The notes beneath the pieces were generated by a model. The model was not told the DNA's origin and searched no databases. It worked only from the letters and a program-made list of their open reading frames with translations. Positions 24,560 through 35,779 of a stretch of DNA of 64,000 nt are shown piece by piece. The position numbers were made by a program, and so were the translations under genes. The stretch's first letter is position 1. Each line of letters begins with the position of its first letter. This DNA comes from Myxococcales bacterium (GTDB taxonomy: Bacteria > Myxococcota_A > Polyangia > Polyangiales > Ga0077539): positions 186,001 to 250,000 of the forward strand of contig JAEUKH010000028.1 in the NCBI GenBank assembly GCA_016792845.1, written 5' to 3'.

Positions 24560-24916
24560 TCAGTGCCAGGCCGAGGCCGCGCGCACCGCGTTGCCGGTAC
24601 GGTCATGCTCTTCAAGCAGCATCCGAGCCTGCGGGACGCACCCGAGGCACGCGTGGAACACGCTCCCGTGCGCGCACGCGACCTCAGCCCAGAGCGGCGC
24701 GCCGAGCCCCGCGGCGGCCCGCTCGCGCGCCTCGCCCACGGTCTCAAGGTGCTTGCCGCAGGCCACACAATGGAGGTGCGTACCCGGGTCGAGCCGGGTG
24801 TCACTGAGCGTCGCCGTCTGCCCCGCGCCGCGTCGCAAGACGGGCCCGTTGGGCCCCTTGGGGCCGCCCGCGATGAGCTGTCGTTCTTTGCGTGTGAGCC
24901 GCTTCTCTCGCTTCAT
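24560..24916 (-). CDS. Small cysteine-rich protein of unknown function
   Basis: The 118-residue protein begins with a very basic segment (MKREKRLTRKERQ). It then has CVACGKHLE, a single Cys-His pair (ACAHGS) and CLGC near the C-terminus. Two CxxC pairs about 40 residues apart look like a zinc ribbon or treble-clef site. There is no signal peptide or membrane helix, so it is cytoplasmic. The family is not recognised. It lies immediately upstream of the amidohydrolase on the same strand, 16 bases apart. A role in metal delivery to that enzyme is a loose speculation. Confidence 0.65.
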   Translation of the reverse strand: MKREKRLTRKERQLIAGGPKGPNGPVLRRGAGQTATLSDTRLDPGTHLHCVACGKHLETVGEARERAAAGLGAPLWAEVACAHGSVFHACLGCVPQARMLLEEHDRTGNAVRAASAWH

Positions 24917-25074
24917 GCCGCGAGCGTTAGCGCAGGTGGTGGCCGGCCCACAATCCCTACCCGTCGCCCCGCGCGGCGGCCCGCAGATCGCTGTCGCGGC
25001 ACCGGCGCCTGTGCGACAATGCTTCTTGCATCGCGGTTACCATCGCATCGCAGTTGCGAGCGTTGCGGGTGAGG

Positions 25075-26586
25075 TCAGCCGTTCCCCGGGGCGCGGTAGG
25101 CGATGGCTTCGGCGAGGTGTTGGGGGCCGACGTCGGTCGCCTCGGCGAGGTCGGCGATGGTGCGCGAGACCTTCAGCACACGGTGGATCGCCCGCGCCGA
25201 GAGCCCGAGCCTGTCGGCGGCGTCGCTGAGGAGCCGCGCGCTCCGGGCATCGAGCGAGGCGCGCTCTCGCACGGCTCGGGTGCTGAGCGACGCATTGGTG
25301 TCGCCTTGACGCGCGACCTGGCGCTGTCGGGCCAGGGAGACCCGCGCGCGCACCTCGGCGCTGCTCGGCCCGTGGCTGGGCTCCGAGAGCTGCGCGACCC
25401 GCACCGGCGGGAGCTGGACATGCAGGTCGATGCGATCGAGGAGCGGCCCCGACACGCGGCCGCGGTACCGCTTGACGCGGTCTTCGGCGCAGTCGCACCG
25501 GTCGCTGGGGTCGCCCGCGTAGCCGCAGGGGCAGGGGTTCATCGCGGCCACGAGCATGAAGCGCGCGGGGTAGCTGGCCCGCGAGCGCGCCCGCACGATG
25601 GTGATGTGGCCCTCTTCGAGCGGCTCTCGCAGCCCTTCGAGGCTCTCACGGCTGAACTCCGGCAGCTCGTCGAGGAAGAGCACCCCGTGGTGCGCGAGGG
25701 CCACTTCGCCCGGGCGCGGCGGGTCACCTCCGCCGACGAGGCCCATGGCGCTGGCCGTGTGGTGCGGCGCGCGAAAGGGTCGACGCGGCAAGAGCGCGAG
25801 CCCAGGCTTGAGGATGCCCGCCACCGAGTGAACCGCCGTGGCCTCAAGGGCCTCGTTGAACTCCATCGGCGGCAGGAGCCCCGGGAGCGTCCGCGCGAGC
25901 ATCGTCTTGCCTCCGCCCGGCGGGCCCGCCAAGAGGAGGTTGTGCCCCCCCGCGGCGGCAATTTCGAGGGCGCGCTTGGCCTGCTCCTGCCCGCGCACGT
26001 CGCGCAGATCGAGCCCCGCGTCGTCGTGCTCGGGGGGCGGCGCGGGCACCGTGTGGGGCACCGAGGGCAGGGCCGAGAAGCCTTGCAGAAAGCCGCACAC
26101 CTCGCGGAGCGACTCGGCGGTCTTCACCTCGACGCCTTCGACCACCGCGGCCTCGGCGGCGTTGTCGGGCGCCACGATCACGCCGCGTAGGCCGCGGTCG
26201 CGGGCGGCGAGCACCTGCGGCAAGACCCCGCGCACGCCGCGGAGGGTGCCCGTGAGCGAGAGCTCTCCAAGCAGGAGCCACTCTGCGAGGGGTTCGGCGT
26301 CGAACTCACCGGCCGCGGCCAACATGGCGACGGCGATGGCGAGGTCGAAGCCCGTGCCCGACTTCTTCACGTCGGCGGGCGCGAGGTTCACCGTCACCCG
26401 CCGGAGCGGAAAGTGAAACCCAGACTGCTCGACCGCGGCGCGCACCCGGGTGCGAGACTCCCGTACGGCGGCCTCGGCCAGGCCCACGAGGTCAAAGCTT
26501 GGGAGCCCCCGGGCGACGTCGACTTCGACCGAGACAGGGTAGGTTTCGAGACCGATGAGGGTGCTGGCGTGGGCGGTGGCGAGCAT
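25075..26586 (-). CDS. comM: YifB/ComM-family Mg-chelatase-like AAA+ ATPase
   Basis: The protein is about 503 residues, the family length. The N-terminal domain reads VSVEVDVARGLPSFDLVGLA and RVTVNLAPADVKKSGTGFDL, typical of YifB. The AAA+ core has Walker A LLAGPPGGGKTMLAR, RPFRAPHHTASAMGLVGGG, Walker B VLFLDELPEF and the sensor AAMNPCPCGYAGDP with the characteristic Cys pairs. The ending has LSARAIHRVLKVSRTIADL, the conserved C-terminal helical element. ComM is a hexameric helicase promoting branch migration during natural transformation, known in Vibrio. I set the start at ATG 26586; an upstream extension exists but is not family-like. Natural competence in this organism cannot be inferred from this gene alone. 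Confidence 0.92.
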   Translation of the reverse strand: MLATAHASTLIGLETYPVSVEVDVARGLPSFDLVGLAEAAVRESRTRVRAAVEQSGFHFPLRRVTVNLAPADVKKSGTGFDLAIAVAMLAAAGEFDAEPLAEWLLLGELSLTGTLRGVRGVLPQVLAARDRGLRGVIVAPDNAAEAAVVEGVEVKTAESLREVCGFLQGFSALPSVPHTVPAPPPEHDDAGLDLRDVRGQEQAKRALEIAAAGGHNLLLAGPPGGGKTMLARTLPGLLPPMEFNEALEATAVHSVAGILKPGLALLPRRPFRAPHHTASAMGLVGGGDPPRPGEVALAHHGVLFLDELPEFSRESLEGLREPLEEGHITIVRARSRASYPARFMLVAAMNPCPCGYAGDPSDRCDCAEDRVKRYRGRVSGPLLDRIDLHVQLPPVRVAQLSEPSHGPSSAEVRARVSLARQRQVARQGDTNASLSTRAVRERASLDARSARLLSDAADRLGLSARAIHRVLKVSRTIADLAEATDVGPQHLAEAIAYRAPGNG

Positions 26587-26748
26587 GGTGAGGGGCGGCC
26601 AAAGCGCGCGCCGTGCCATCACGCGTTGTCTTTGAAATAGGGCGTCTTCGAGGGCGTCGCTGGCCGCCAGGGGTGGCCATCGGGTGGCCACTGCGGCTCC
26701 ACCGTCCACCGGCTCTATGGGGAGGGTCGCGCGGGCATTGGGGCTGTC

Positions 26749-28383
26749 ATGAATCTCCGCCGCGGCTCATCATCGGCTACACTCCGCGTCGCTGTGAACG
26801 ACGCCGCACAACCCTCGCCGCACTCCGAGGGAGATCTCACCCGCCGCCTCGGCCTCAACGCCGGTGACGTCATCGGCGGCCGTTACGAAATTGTGCGCCT
26901 CCTCGGCGAGGGCGGCATGGGCGCGGTCTTCGAGGCGCGCCACCAGGTGCTCGGCCGCGCCGTGGCGATCAAGATCCTGAAGCCCGAGATCGCGACGAAC
27001 AAGACCCTCGCGGCGCGCTTCCTTCAAGAGGCCAAGGCCGCCGCGGAGCTTCACCACCGCAACATCGTCGAGCTCACCGACTACGGCGTCGACGGCGAGC
27101 GACCCTACATGGTGATGGAGATCCTCAAGGGCGAGTCGTACGGCGACTACTTGAAGCGCACCGGGGTCCAGCACGTCGCGACGGTGGTGCAGATGATGGA
27201 GCCGGTGCTCAAGGCCCTGAGCCTCGCCCACGACCGCGGCATCGTGCACCGCGACATCAAGCCCGACAACATCTTCCTCGTGGCCGACGACGAGGGCGGG
27301 CCGCCGACGCCGAAGATCGTCGATTTCGGCATCGCCAAGCGGCAAGACGAGAACGTCAACCTCACCCAAGCGACCACCGCCCTCGGCACGCCGGCCTACA
27401 TGGCGCCCGAGCAGATCATGTCGTCGAAGACCGTGACCGGCGCGGCTGACCAGTACGCCATCGGCACGACCCTCTACGAGGCGCTCTCGGGCCGAAACCC
27501 CTTCAACGCCGACACGCTGAACGCCTTCATCGTCGCCAAGGCGACCCAAGAGCCCACCTCGCTCTCGGTCTTTCGCCCCGACCTCGACCCGCAGGTGGTC
27601 GCCGTGGTGATGAAGACCCTCGCGCGAAACCCTGCCGATCGCTTCGCCAGCGCGGCGGCCCTGCGTGAGGCCCTGGCCCCGTGGCGCGGCGCCCCGACGA
27701 CGAGTCTCCCGCCCGCCGCGACGGGGGCCTCGCAGCGCCCCTTCTCGCTCGACACTGCCGCGGGCGTCAGCACGGCCGCGCCCGCCCCGGCGCTCGCGCC
27801 AGCCCGCTCTCGCACGCCCTTCTACCTCGTCGCGGCCCTCGTCGCCTTGGGCCTCGGCGCGGTGGCCTTGCGACGCGGCCCGGCGTCGGCTCCGGCCCCG
27901 ACGTCTCCGACGGTTGCGCCCGAGGCGCGGCCCGAGGCGAGCCCGCAACGCCCCGCGGTGGCGCAGCGCGACGCGGTGTTTTCGATCCGGGTCGAGCCGA
28001 GCACGGCCGAGATCGTGCTCGACGAGGTGGTGCTCGGGGTCGGGCGCGCCGAGGTGATTCGCCCGCGCGACGGCCGTCCGCATCAGCTCTTGTTGCGCGC
28101 GCCTGGGTATCACCCGCTGACCGAGGTGATCACCGCCGATGCAGACCTCCGCATCGAGCGAAACCTCGACCCTGAGGCGCGCCCCGCGGCGACCGCTCGC
28201 CCGCCCCGCCCCGTCGCGGCACCCGCCGTACCCGTACCCGCGCCCGCGGCCCCCGCGGCACAGCCCGCGACGCCGCCACCGACGCCCGCGGCGCAACCGA
28301 GCCCCCCGCCCGCGGCGCGACCCAACGTTGAGACGCCGCGCGACCCGCGACACCCCAACATCGAACGCGAAAACCCCTTCTGA
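26749..28383 (+). CDS. Ser/Thr protein kinase with transmembrane helix and PEGA-like domain
   Basis: The kinase domain covers about residues 45-300 and has LGEGGMGAVFEARH, VAIKIL, HRDIKPDN, DFGIAK and YMAPEQ. A membrane helix (FYLVAALVALGLGAVAL) follows a low-complexity linker near residue 360. The exterior has a PEGA-like domain (VEPSTAEIVLDEVVLGVG; LLLRAPGYHPLTEVI) and a long Pro/Ala tail. The tail ends in a polar RHPNIERENPF. The start is ATG 26749 or, equally plausible, GTG 26794, which removes 15 residues of atypical codon use. The gene is convergent with the next kinase, separated by only 14 bases. Confidence 0.9.
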   Translation: MNLRRGSSSATLRVAVNDAAQPSPHSEGDLTRRLGLNAGDVIGGRYEIVRLLGEGGMGAVFEARHQVLGRAVAIKILKPEIATNKTLAARFLQEAKAAAELHHRNIVELTDYGVDGERPYMVMEILKGESYGDYLKRTGVQHVATVVQMMEPVLKALSLAHDRGIVHRDIKPDNIFLVADDEGGPPTPKIVDFGIAKRQDENVNLTQATTALGTPAYMAPEQIMSSKTVTGAADQYAIGTTLYEALSGRNPFNADTLNAFIVAKATQEPTSLSVFRPDLDPQVVAVVMKTLARNPADRFASAAALREALAPWRGAPTTSLPPAATGASQRPFSLDTAAGVSTAAPAPALAPARSRTPFYLVAALVALGLGAVALRRGPASAPAPTSPTVAPEARPEASPQRPAVAQRDAVFSIRVEPSTAEIVLDEVVLGVGRAEVIRPRDGRPHQLLLRAPGYHPLTEVITADADLRIERNLDPEARPAATARPPRPVAAPAVPVPAPAAPAAQPATPPPTPAAQPSPPPAARPNVETPRDPRHPNIERENPF

Positions 28384-28397
28384 TCGAGGCCGAGGCC

Positions 28398-30434
<2,037 letters not shown>

Positions 30435-30571
30435 GAAGACTCCTCGTTACGTGGGGCAGAGGCGCCAGAAGCCCGATCAGCACCTCGGACGCCCGACGCC
30501 GCCCGAAAGTAGCACGCTTTGCGCGCTGAGATCGAAGATCATTCGAACCCCGCGCGCGCCCCCTCACGAAG

Positions 30572-30847
30572 TCAGAGCTGCTCGACGGCGTGCAAGAGCT
30601 CGGGGACGAAATGCGCGCGGTGACGCACCAAGGTGGGCCCAGCGTGGGGCCGACGCGCCGTACTTCGGGCCTCGGTGGGCCGAAGAAGACTTGACGACAC
30701 GATTTCGTCGCCGAAGCGGTATTCGACGCTGCGTGCGGCGCCCTCACCGCGGGTCTGAACCGTGGCCCGCCCGTCTTGGGCCATCGAGACCGCAGGGAGC
30801 GAGAGGGCGAGCGCGAGCATTCCTGAGAGGCGGCGTGGTGACATCAT
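30572..30847 (-). CDS. Small secreted protein of unknown function
   Basis: The 91-residue product has a clear signal peptide (MMSPRRLSGMLALALSLPAV ending SMAQ), leaving a mature protein of about 70 residues. The mature part is polar: RATVQTRGEGAARSVEYRFG, DEIVSSSLLRPTEA, then an Arg/His-rich end. No family is recognised. Two adjacent ATGs (30847, 30844) can start it, and GGAG lies 12 bases upstream. It is 137 bases upstream of the AgmX-like kinase on the same strand, so the two may share a promoter. It is divergent from the aminopeptidase. Confidence 0.6.
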   Translation of the reverse strand: MMSPRRLSGMLALALSLPAVSMAQDGRATVQTRGEGAARSVEYRFGDEIVSSSLLRPTEARSTARRPHAGPTLVRHRAHFVPELLHAVEQL

Positions 30848-31085
30848 GGTGGGCCTGAGCTCCGGTGGTGGGGCCTCGCGGTGTGCCGGAATGAACACCT
30901 TCTGGCACGCGAGAGAGCCTGCAATTTGCCTGCGCTTCGAGAGACGTTCGGGGCGCTCCGAGGGTCTACGCGGGGGGTAATTTTGTGCACGTCGCCTGGC
31001 GCCGGGTCGACAGCCGCGCGTCGGTGTGTTTGCCTCCCGGGCTCGTCGGGGGAGCTTCGGTCTTGAGGGGGTTCAGAAGGCATCC

Positions 31086-32819
31086 ATGCGAGAATCAAGT
31101 TCACAGGGCGCGGGTCTCGCGTCGGTTCGGGCCACGCTCGAAGCGTTGCAGCTCGACGGCACGCTGGTGCGAGGCACCGATCGGTATCTGAACGAGTACG
31201 TGCCGCGCGCCGAGAGCACCCGAGAGTGGCTCACGGGCTTCTCGGGGAGCCTCGGCGACGCCCTGGTGTCGCGCGACGCCGCGTGGCTCTTTGTCGACGG
31301 CCGGTATCACGTCCAGGCTGACCGCGAGGTCGACCTCGCCGCATGGACGGTGGTGAAGAACAACCTCGGTACGAGCAACGAGGCCGCCGCCGCTGAGACC
31401 CTCATTTCGTGGGCCCGCGCGGCGGGGCGGAGGCTCCGGGTGGGCTACGAGCCCGAGCGCTACAGCCTCGCGACCTTCGAGGGCTTCGCGAAGCTCCTCG
31501 CGGGCGCCGAGATCGAGCTCGTGGCGGTGCAGCCCGGGGTGACCGAGCGCGCGCGCGGCCCGATGGCGCCGACGGTGACGGGGCAGGGCGGGCTTCGGGT
31601 GCTCGACGACCGTGCCATGGGGCGCACGGTGGCCGAGAAGCAGGCCCTGGTGGCCGCGTGGCTCGACGACAAGCGCGCCGACGCGTTGGTGGTGTCGCGG
31701 CTCGACGAGCTCGCGTGGCTCACCAACCTCAGGGCCCAAGAGATGCCCTACCAGGCGACCTTTCGCGGCGCCGCGGTGGTAACGGCGACGACCTTGACCG
31801 TCGCGGTCGATGTGCTCCCGGTCGACGCGTCGGTGCGCGGTGCGCGCCCGGGGGTCACCTTCGTGGCGCCCGAGGCGCTCTTTCCGTCGACGCTCGGAGG
31901 CGCCGTGAAGCGCGTCGCGGTCGACCCCGCGAGCGTGTCGGTGGCGACCCGGCAGGCCCTCGAAGCGATGGGCCTCGAAGTGCTCTCGCTCGCCTCTCCG
32001 ATCGCGCCGGTGAAGGCGCGGAAGACCCCCGCCGAGCTCGACGCGATGAAGCGCGCCTTCGCCCGCGCCGACGACGTGGTGGCCGCCTCGCAGGCCTGGC
32101 TCGAAGCCCAGGTGCGCGAGGGGGCTCAGGTGAGCGAGGTCGACTTCGCGCGCGAGGTCGAGCGGCGCTTCCTCGCGGCGGGTGCGACCCATCTCTCGTT
32201 CAAGGTGATCTCGGCTTTCGGCAAGAACGGCGCTGTCGTGCACCACCCGCCCTCGGCCGAGGCGATGATCGCGCCGGGCGACCTCATGCTCCTCGACACG
32301 GGGTGCTATTTCGAAGAGGGCTTCGCCACCGACCTCACCCGCACCTTCTTCGTGGGGGCTCCCGGTCAGACGCCCACCGAGGCCCAGCGTCGGCTCTATA
32401 CCCTGGTGCTCAAGGCCGCCATTGCGGGCATGAGCGCGCGGCTCCCCAAGGGCGCCGTTGGGGCCCAACTCGACGGCATCACCCGCGCGCCGCTCTGGCG
32501 CGAAGGGCTCGATTACGCCCACGGCACCGGCCACGGCGTGGGCATCAACGTGCACGAGTCGCCGCCGGGCATCGGCAAGACCTCGCTCCTCTCGCTCGAA
32601 CCCGGTCACGTCTTCTCGATCGAACCCGGTCTCTACCTCGAAGGGGTCGGCGGGGTGCGCATCGAGAACCTCTGCACCGTCGTCGAAAGCGCGCGCCACC
32701 CCAACATGCTCGACGTTGTGCCATTGACCTTCGCGCCCCTCGACCAAAGGCTCATCGATGCGTCGCAGCTCGATGCCCACGAGCGCGCGTTTGTTGAGGG
32801 CTTTACGAGGCCCGCGTGA
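31086..32819 (+). CDS. Xaa-Pro aminopeptidase (M24B family)
   Basis: The enzyme removes N-terminal residues preceding proline. The 577-residue protein has two N-terminal creatinase-type domains (TREWLTGFSGSLGDALVSRD; VSRLDELAWLTNLRAQEMPY) and a C-terminal pita-bread domain. The domain has the dinuclear metal ligands in LMLLDTGCYFEEGFATDLTR (two Asp), GTGHGVGINVHE (His), FSIEPGLYLEG (Glu) and VRIENLCTVVE (Glu). The length fits the long eukaryotic-like aminopeptidase P group. The start at ATG 31086 is chosen since upstream frame has no family similarity and AAGG precedes it. There is no signal peptide, so it is cytoplasmic. Confidence 0.93.
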   Translation: MRESSSQGAGLASVRATLEALQLDGTLVRGTDRYLNEYVPRAESTREWLTGFSGSLGDALVSRDAAWLFVDGRYHVQADREVDLAAWTVVKNNLGTSNEAAAAETLISWARAAGRRLRVGYEPERYSLATFEGFAKLLAGAEIELVAVQPGVTERARGPMAPTVTGQGGLRVLDDRAMGRTVAEKQALVAAWLDDKRADALVVSRLDELAWLTNLRAQEMPYQATFRGAAVVTATTLTVAVDVLPVDASVRGARPGVTFVAPEALFPSTLGGAVKRVAVDPASVSVATRQALEAMGLEVLSLASPIAPVKARKTPAELDAMKRAFARADDVVAASQAWLEAQVREGAQVSEVDFAREVERRFLAAGATHLSFKVISAFGKNGAVVHHPPSAEAMIAPGDLMLLDTGCYFEEGFATDLTRTFFVGAPGQTPTEAQRRLYTLVLKAAIAGMSARLPKGAVGAQLDGITRAPLWREGLDYAHGTGHGVGINVHESPPGIGKTSLLSLEPGHVFSIEPGLYLEGVGGVRIENLCTVVESARHPNMLDVVPLTFAPLDQRLIDASQLDAHERAFVEGFTRPA

Positions 32820-32903
32820 GGCGAGAAGGTGCGTGACGCGATGTGTGTCGTTAAGGTAGTAATTGTCTGCGGTCTTTTGGCTGCGCCCTGAAGAAAGAAG
32901 TCG

Positions 32904-35741
32904 ATGCCTACCCTTTCGGCGAGCGAGCGAATCGGCACCACCGTCGGCGGTCGGTATGAGATTCGGCGCCTATTGGGTGAGGGCGGCTTCAGCGCGGTCT
33001 TCGAGTCGGTGCACAACGTCACAGGGCGCGAGGTCGCGCTCAAGCTCCTGCACGGGCACCTCACCACCACCGAGCAGATCACCGAGCGCTTCTTGATGGA
33101 GGCGCGGGCCATGGCGAAGATCCGCCACGATGGCATCGTGCAGGTGCTCGACGCGGGGCGCGACCCCGACGGCACCATCTTCATCGCGCTCGAGCTCTTG
33201 AACGGCGAGTCGCTTGAGCAGACCCTCGACCGGGTCGGGCGGCTCACCTGGGGCGAGAGCCTCGCCATCGGGATCGACGTCTTGACGGCGCTCGCCGAGG
33301 CGCACAAGGCGAAGATCGTTCACCGCGATATCAAGCCCGGCAACATCTTCGTGGTGCGAAAGCCCGACGGGGGTAGCCAGGCGAAACTCCTCGATTTTGG
33401 GATCGCCCAGGTCGCCCAGGCCAAGGGGCGTCTCACGCAGAGCGGCACCATCCTCGGCACGCCCGAGTACATGTCGCCCGAGCAAGGGCGCGGGGTGAAC
33501 ATCGGCCCCGAGGCCGACCTGTGGAGCGTCGGCATCGTGCTCTTTGAGTGCCTGACGGGCACGACGCCCTTCGCGGCCGAGGCCACCACCGATGTGCTGG
33601 TGAAGGTTGCGACCGAGCGGGCGCCGTCGCTCGCGTCGATGGGCGTCGACGTGCCGACGGTGGTGGCCCGGGCCATCGACCGCGCCATCGAGCGCGAGGT
33701 CACCGTCCGGTACCGCAGCGCCGACGAGATGCGCGAGGCGCTTCAGAACGCGATGCGCGAGGTCGACCGTCGGCGACACGACACCCCCGCGCGGGGCACG
33801 GCCTTGCGCGAATCGGGGGGGCGGCGCGCCATCGATTTTCAGACCGATCTCGCCCCGCGGAGCGAGCGAAGTTCGGGCGAACGGATGGAGCTCGGCCCCC
33901 CGACGCGGCCCTCGTCGACGGCCATGCCGCGGGTGGCGGCGTCGGCGGCGCAGGAGCTGGAGTTTGTGCCGCGGGAGGGGCGCAGCAGCGGCCCCGTGGC
34001 GGTGAACACCTCGTGGGACGCCGAGACCTTCAACCTCGACGAAGGGCACGCGACGGGCTCGGCGCCGCGGAGCCACCCAGGCCACGACACCCCTTCTGGG
34101 GTGATGAACCGTCGGCAGCTGCCCGAAGGCTTTGAGAAATTCGGTATGCCTCCGCCCGAGCTGACCCGCCCGACGCCCGCACCGATGCAGCGCGGCGGGG
34201 CTGGGGCCGACCCGTCGGCGAGGCGTCCGGCGACGGGTGACTTTCCGTTGCCGCCGGGGTGGGGGCAGCATCACCGACCGAGCGCGCCGCCGCCTGCGCG
34301 GGCCGCAACGCCGCCGAACCGCGCCGCGCCGCCGACCTCGTACGCAGACCGCGCCGATCGCCCCTCGATGGTGGGCTTTCAAGCGCCCCCCGACGAGTCG
34401 CGCCTGTCAAAGCCCCTCATCGCCGCGGGGGTGGCCTTCTTGGTGTTGGGCCTCGGCGCCTTCGCCTGGTCGCGTCGCACGACCGAGACGACCCCGGTGC
34501 CTCCGACGGTGACCCCGCGCAACCCGCGCGCCGTGCCGACGCCGAGCGAGCCCGCGCCGGCTTCGGCCTCGACGGTGCGCTTTCGCGACCTTCACGCCAT
34601 CGGCCTGCCGTCGGGGCTCACGGGTCTCGACTCGGCGGCCGAGTTCGCGCGGCACACCGCGGTCAGTTCGACGGTGGGGGTGACCCAAAGGGTGGTGGCG
34701 ACGTGCCTCGTACGCGGCGATGGCAGCCCGACGGTGTTTGTTCACCCGCTCAACGCGGGGCCGGTGATGGCCTCGGCGTCGGCCGAGATCGCGTGCGACG
34801 GCTACGACCTCGGGGTGGTCCAAGACCTCACCAACGACGGCTCTGACGACATCGTCGCGGTGGCGAGCCAGGGCGCGGGGCTCGTGGTGCTCGACTCGCG
34901 CTCGCTGCGGGCGTGGCGAAGCTACCGGCTCCCCGGGGCGCGCGGCATCGCGAAGGGGGCGGTGATTCAGCTCGCCGACGAGCCCGCCGCGGTGGTTTTC
35001 ACCGAGCCCGCGGGGGTGAACGGGCCGAGCGCGGTGGTGGCGGTGGGGCTCCGCTCGCAGCGCACGCTGTGGCGCATTCAGGGCGGCGGCGGGTTCGAGC
35101 GCGTCGGTCAGCCGGTCGAGCTCGGGCTCTCGGTGGGGCCCGACGCGAACGGCGACGGCGTCTCAGACGTGGTGGTGGGCCTCGGGGCCTTGCTCGGGGC
35201 GAGCCCGGGCCCTGGGGGGCCGCGGCGCTGTGTTCAAGCCTTCTCGGGGGCCACGGGGCAGCCCTTGTGGCCCATGCAGTGTCAGGCCGGGGTTCGCAGC
35301 GCCCAGAGCGTGGCGCTCGGGCCCGACGTCGACGGCGACGGTCGCGGTGATGTGCTGGTCGGCACCGATCAGCCGCTCGGTGATGAGGCGCCGGTGCGGC
35401 TCCTCTCAGGGGCTGACGGTCACCTCATGCGGACCTTCGCAGCGCCGGCCGACGAGCGCGGCAACGGCTTCGGGTGGCCCGTGGCGCTCTCGGGTGACCT
35501 CAACGGCGATCATCGCGCCGATGTGGCGATCGGCAGCGTGGGGGCCAACACCGCGGTGACGGTCTTCGATGCGGCCTCGGGGGCCGTTCACGGCCGATTG
35601 CCGCTCGGGGGCGCGGGAGGCGGCAACCTGCGGGTCTACCCGGTGAACCCCGTGGTGCCGACGCAGCCGTGGCTTCTTCTGGTGGGCAACCCCGCCGATG
35701 GGGTACACCTCTACGCGGCCGACCTCGAAGAGGGCTCGTAA
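32904..35741 (+). CDS. Receptor Ser/Thr kinase with extracytoplasmic FG-GAP propeller
   Basis: The 945-residue protein starts with a kinase (about residues 15-285: LLGEGGFSAVFESVH, VALKLL, HRDIKPGN, DFGIAQ, YMSPEQ). A long Pro/Ala/Gly-rich juxtamembrane segment precedes a membrane helix (IAAGVAFLVLGLGAFAWS, near 505-523). The exterior of about 400 residues is a beta-propeller with FG-GAP/VCBS calcium motifs: DLTNDGSDD (~641), DANGDGVSD (~746), DVDGDGRGD (~806) and DLNGDHRAD (~864). This is the integrin-alpha-like fold, so it likely binds Ca and a ligand such as a protein or glycan outside the cell. The start has AAAGAAG just upstream. The kinase-plus-propeller fusion is unusual; the ligand is unknown. 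Confidence 0.9.
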   Translation: MPTLSASERIGTTVGGRYEIRRLLGEGGFSAVFESVHNVTGREVALKLLHGHLTTTEQITERFLMEARAMAKIRHDGIVQVLDAGRDPDGTIFIALELLNGESLEQTLDRVGRLTWGESLAIGIDVLTALAEAHKAKIVHRDIKPGNIFVVRKPDGGSQAKLLDFGIAQVAQAKGRLTQSGTILGTPEYMSPEQGRGVNIGPEADLWSVGIVLFECLTGTTPFAAEATTDVLVKVATERAPSLASMGVDVPTVVARAIDRAIEREVTVRYRSADEMREALQNAMREVDRRRHDTPARGTALRESGGRRAIDFQTDLAPRSERSSGERMELGPPTRPSSTAMPRVAASAAQELEFVPREGRSSGPVAVNTSWDAETFNLDEGHATGSAPRSHPGHDTPSGVMNRRQLPEGFEKFGMPPPELTRPTPAPMQRGGAGADPSARRPATGDFPLPPGWGQHHRPSAPPPARAATPPNRAAPPTSYADRADRPSMVGFQAPPDESRLSKPLIAAGVAFLVLGLGAFAWSRRTTETTPVPPTVTPRNPRAVPTPSEPAPASASTVRFRDLHAIGLPSGLTGLDSAAEFARHTAVSSTVGVTQRVVATCLVRGDGSPTVFVHPLNAGPVMASASAEIACDGYDLGVVQDLTNDGSDDIVAVASQGAGLVVLDSRSLRAWRSYRLPGARGIAKGAVIQLADEPAAVVFTEPAGVNGPSAVVAVGLRSQRTLWRIQGGGGFERVGQPVELGLSVGPDANGDGVSDVVVGLGALLGASPGPGGPRRCVQAFSGATGQPLWPMQCQAGVRSAQSVALGPDVDGDGRGDVLVGTDQPLGDEAPVRLLSGADGHLMRTFAAPADERGNGFGWPVALSGDLNGDHRADVAIGSVGANTAVTVFDAASGAVHGRLPLGGAGGGNLRVYPVNPVVPTQPWLLLVGNPADGVHLYAADLEEGS

Positions 35742-35779
35742 CGGCGATCGCGCGTCGGCCTTGAGAAAGCGGGGCTTCG

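Noticed and set aside
28384..28397. GAGGC/GCCTC hairpin between convergent kinase genes
   Set aside because: A 5-bp stem without T run; too weak to call a terminator.
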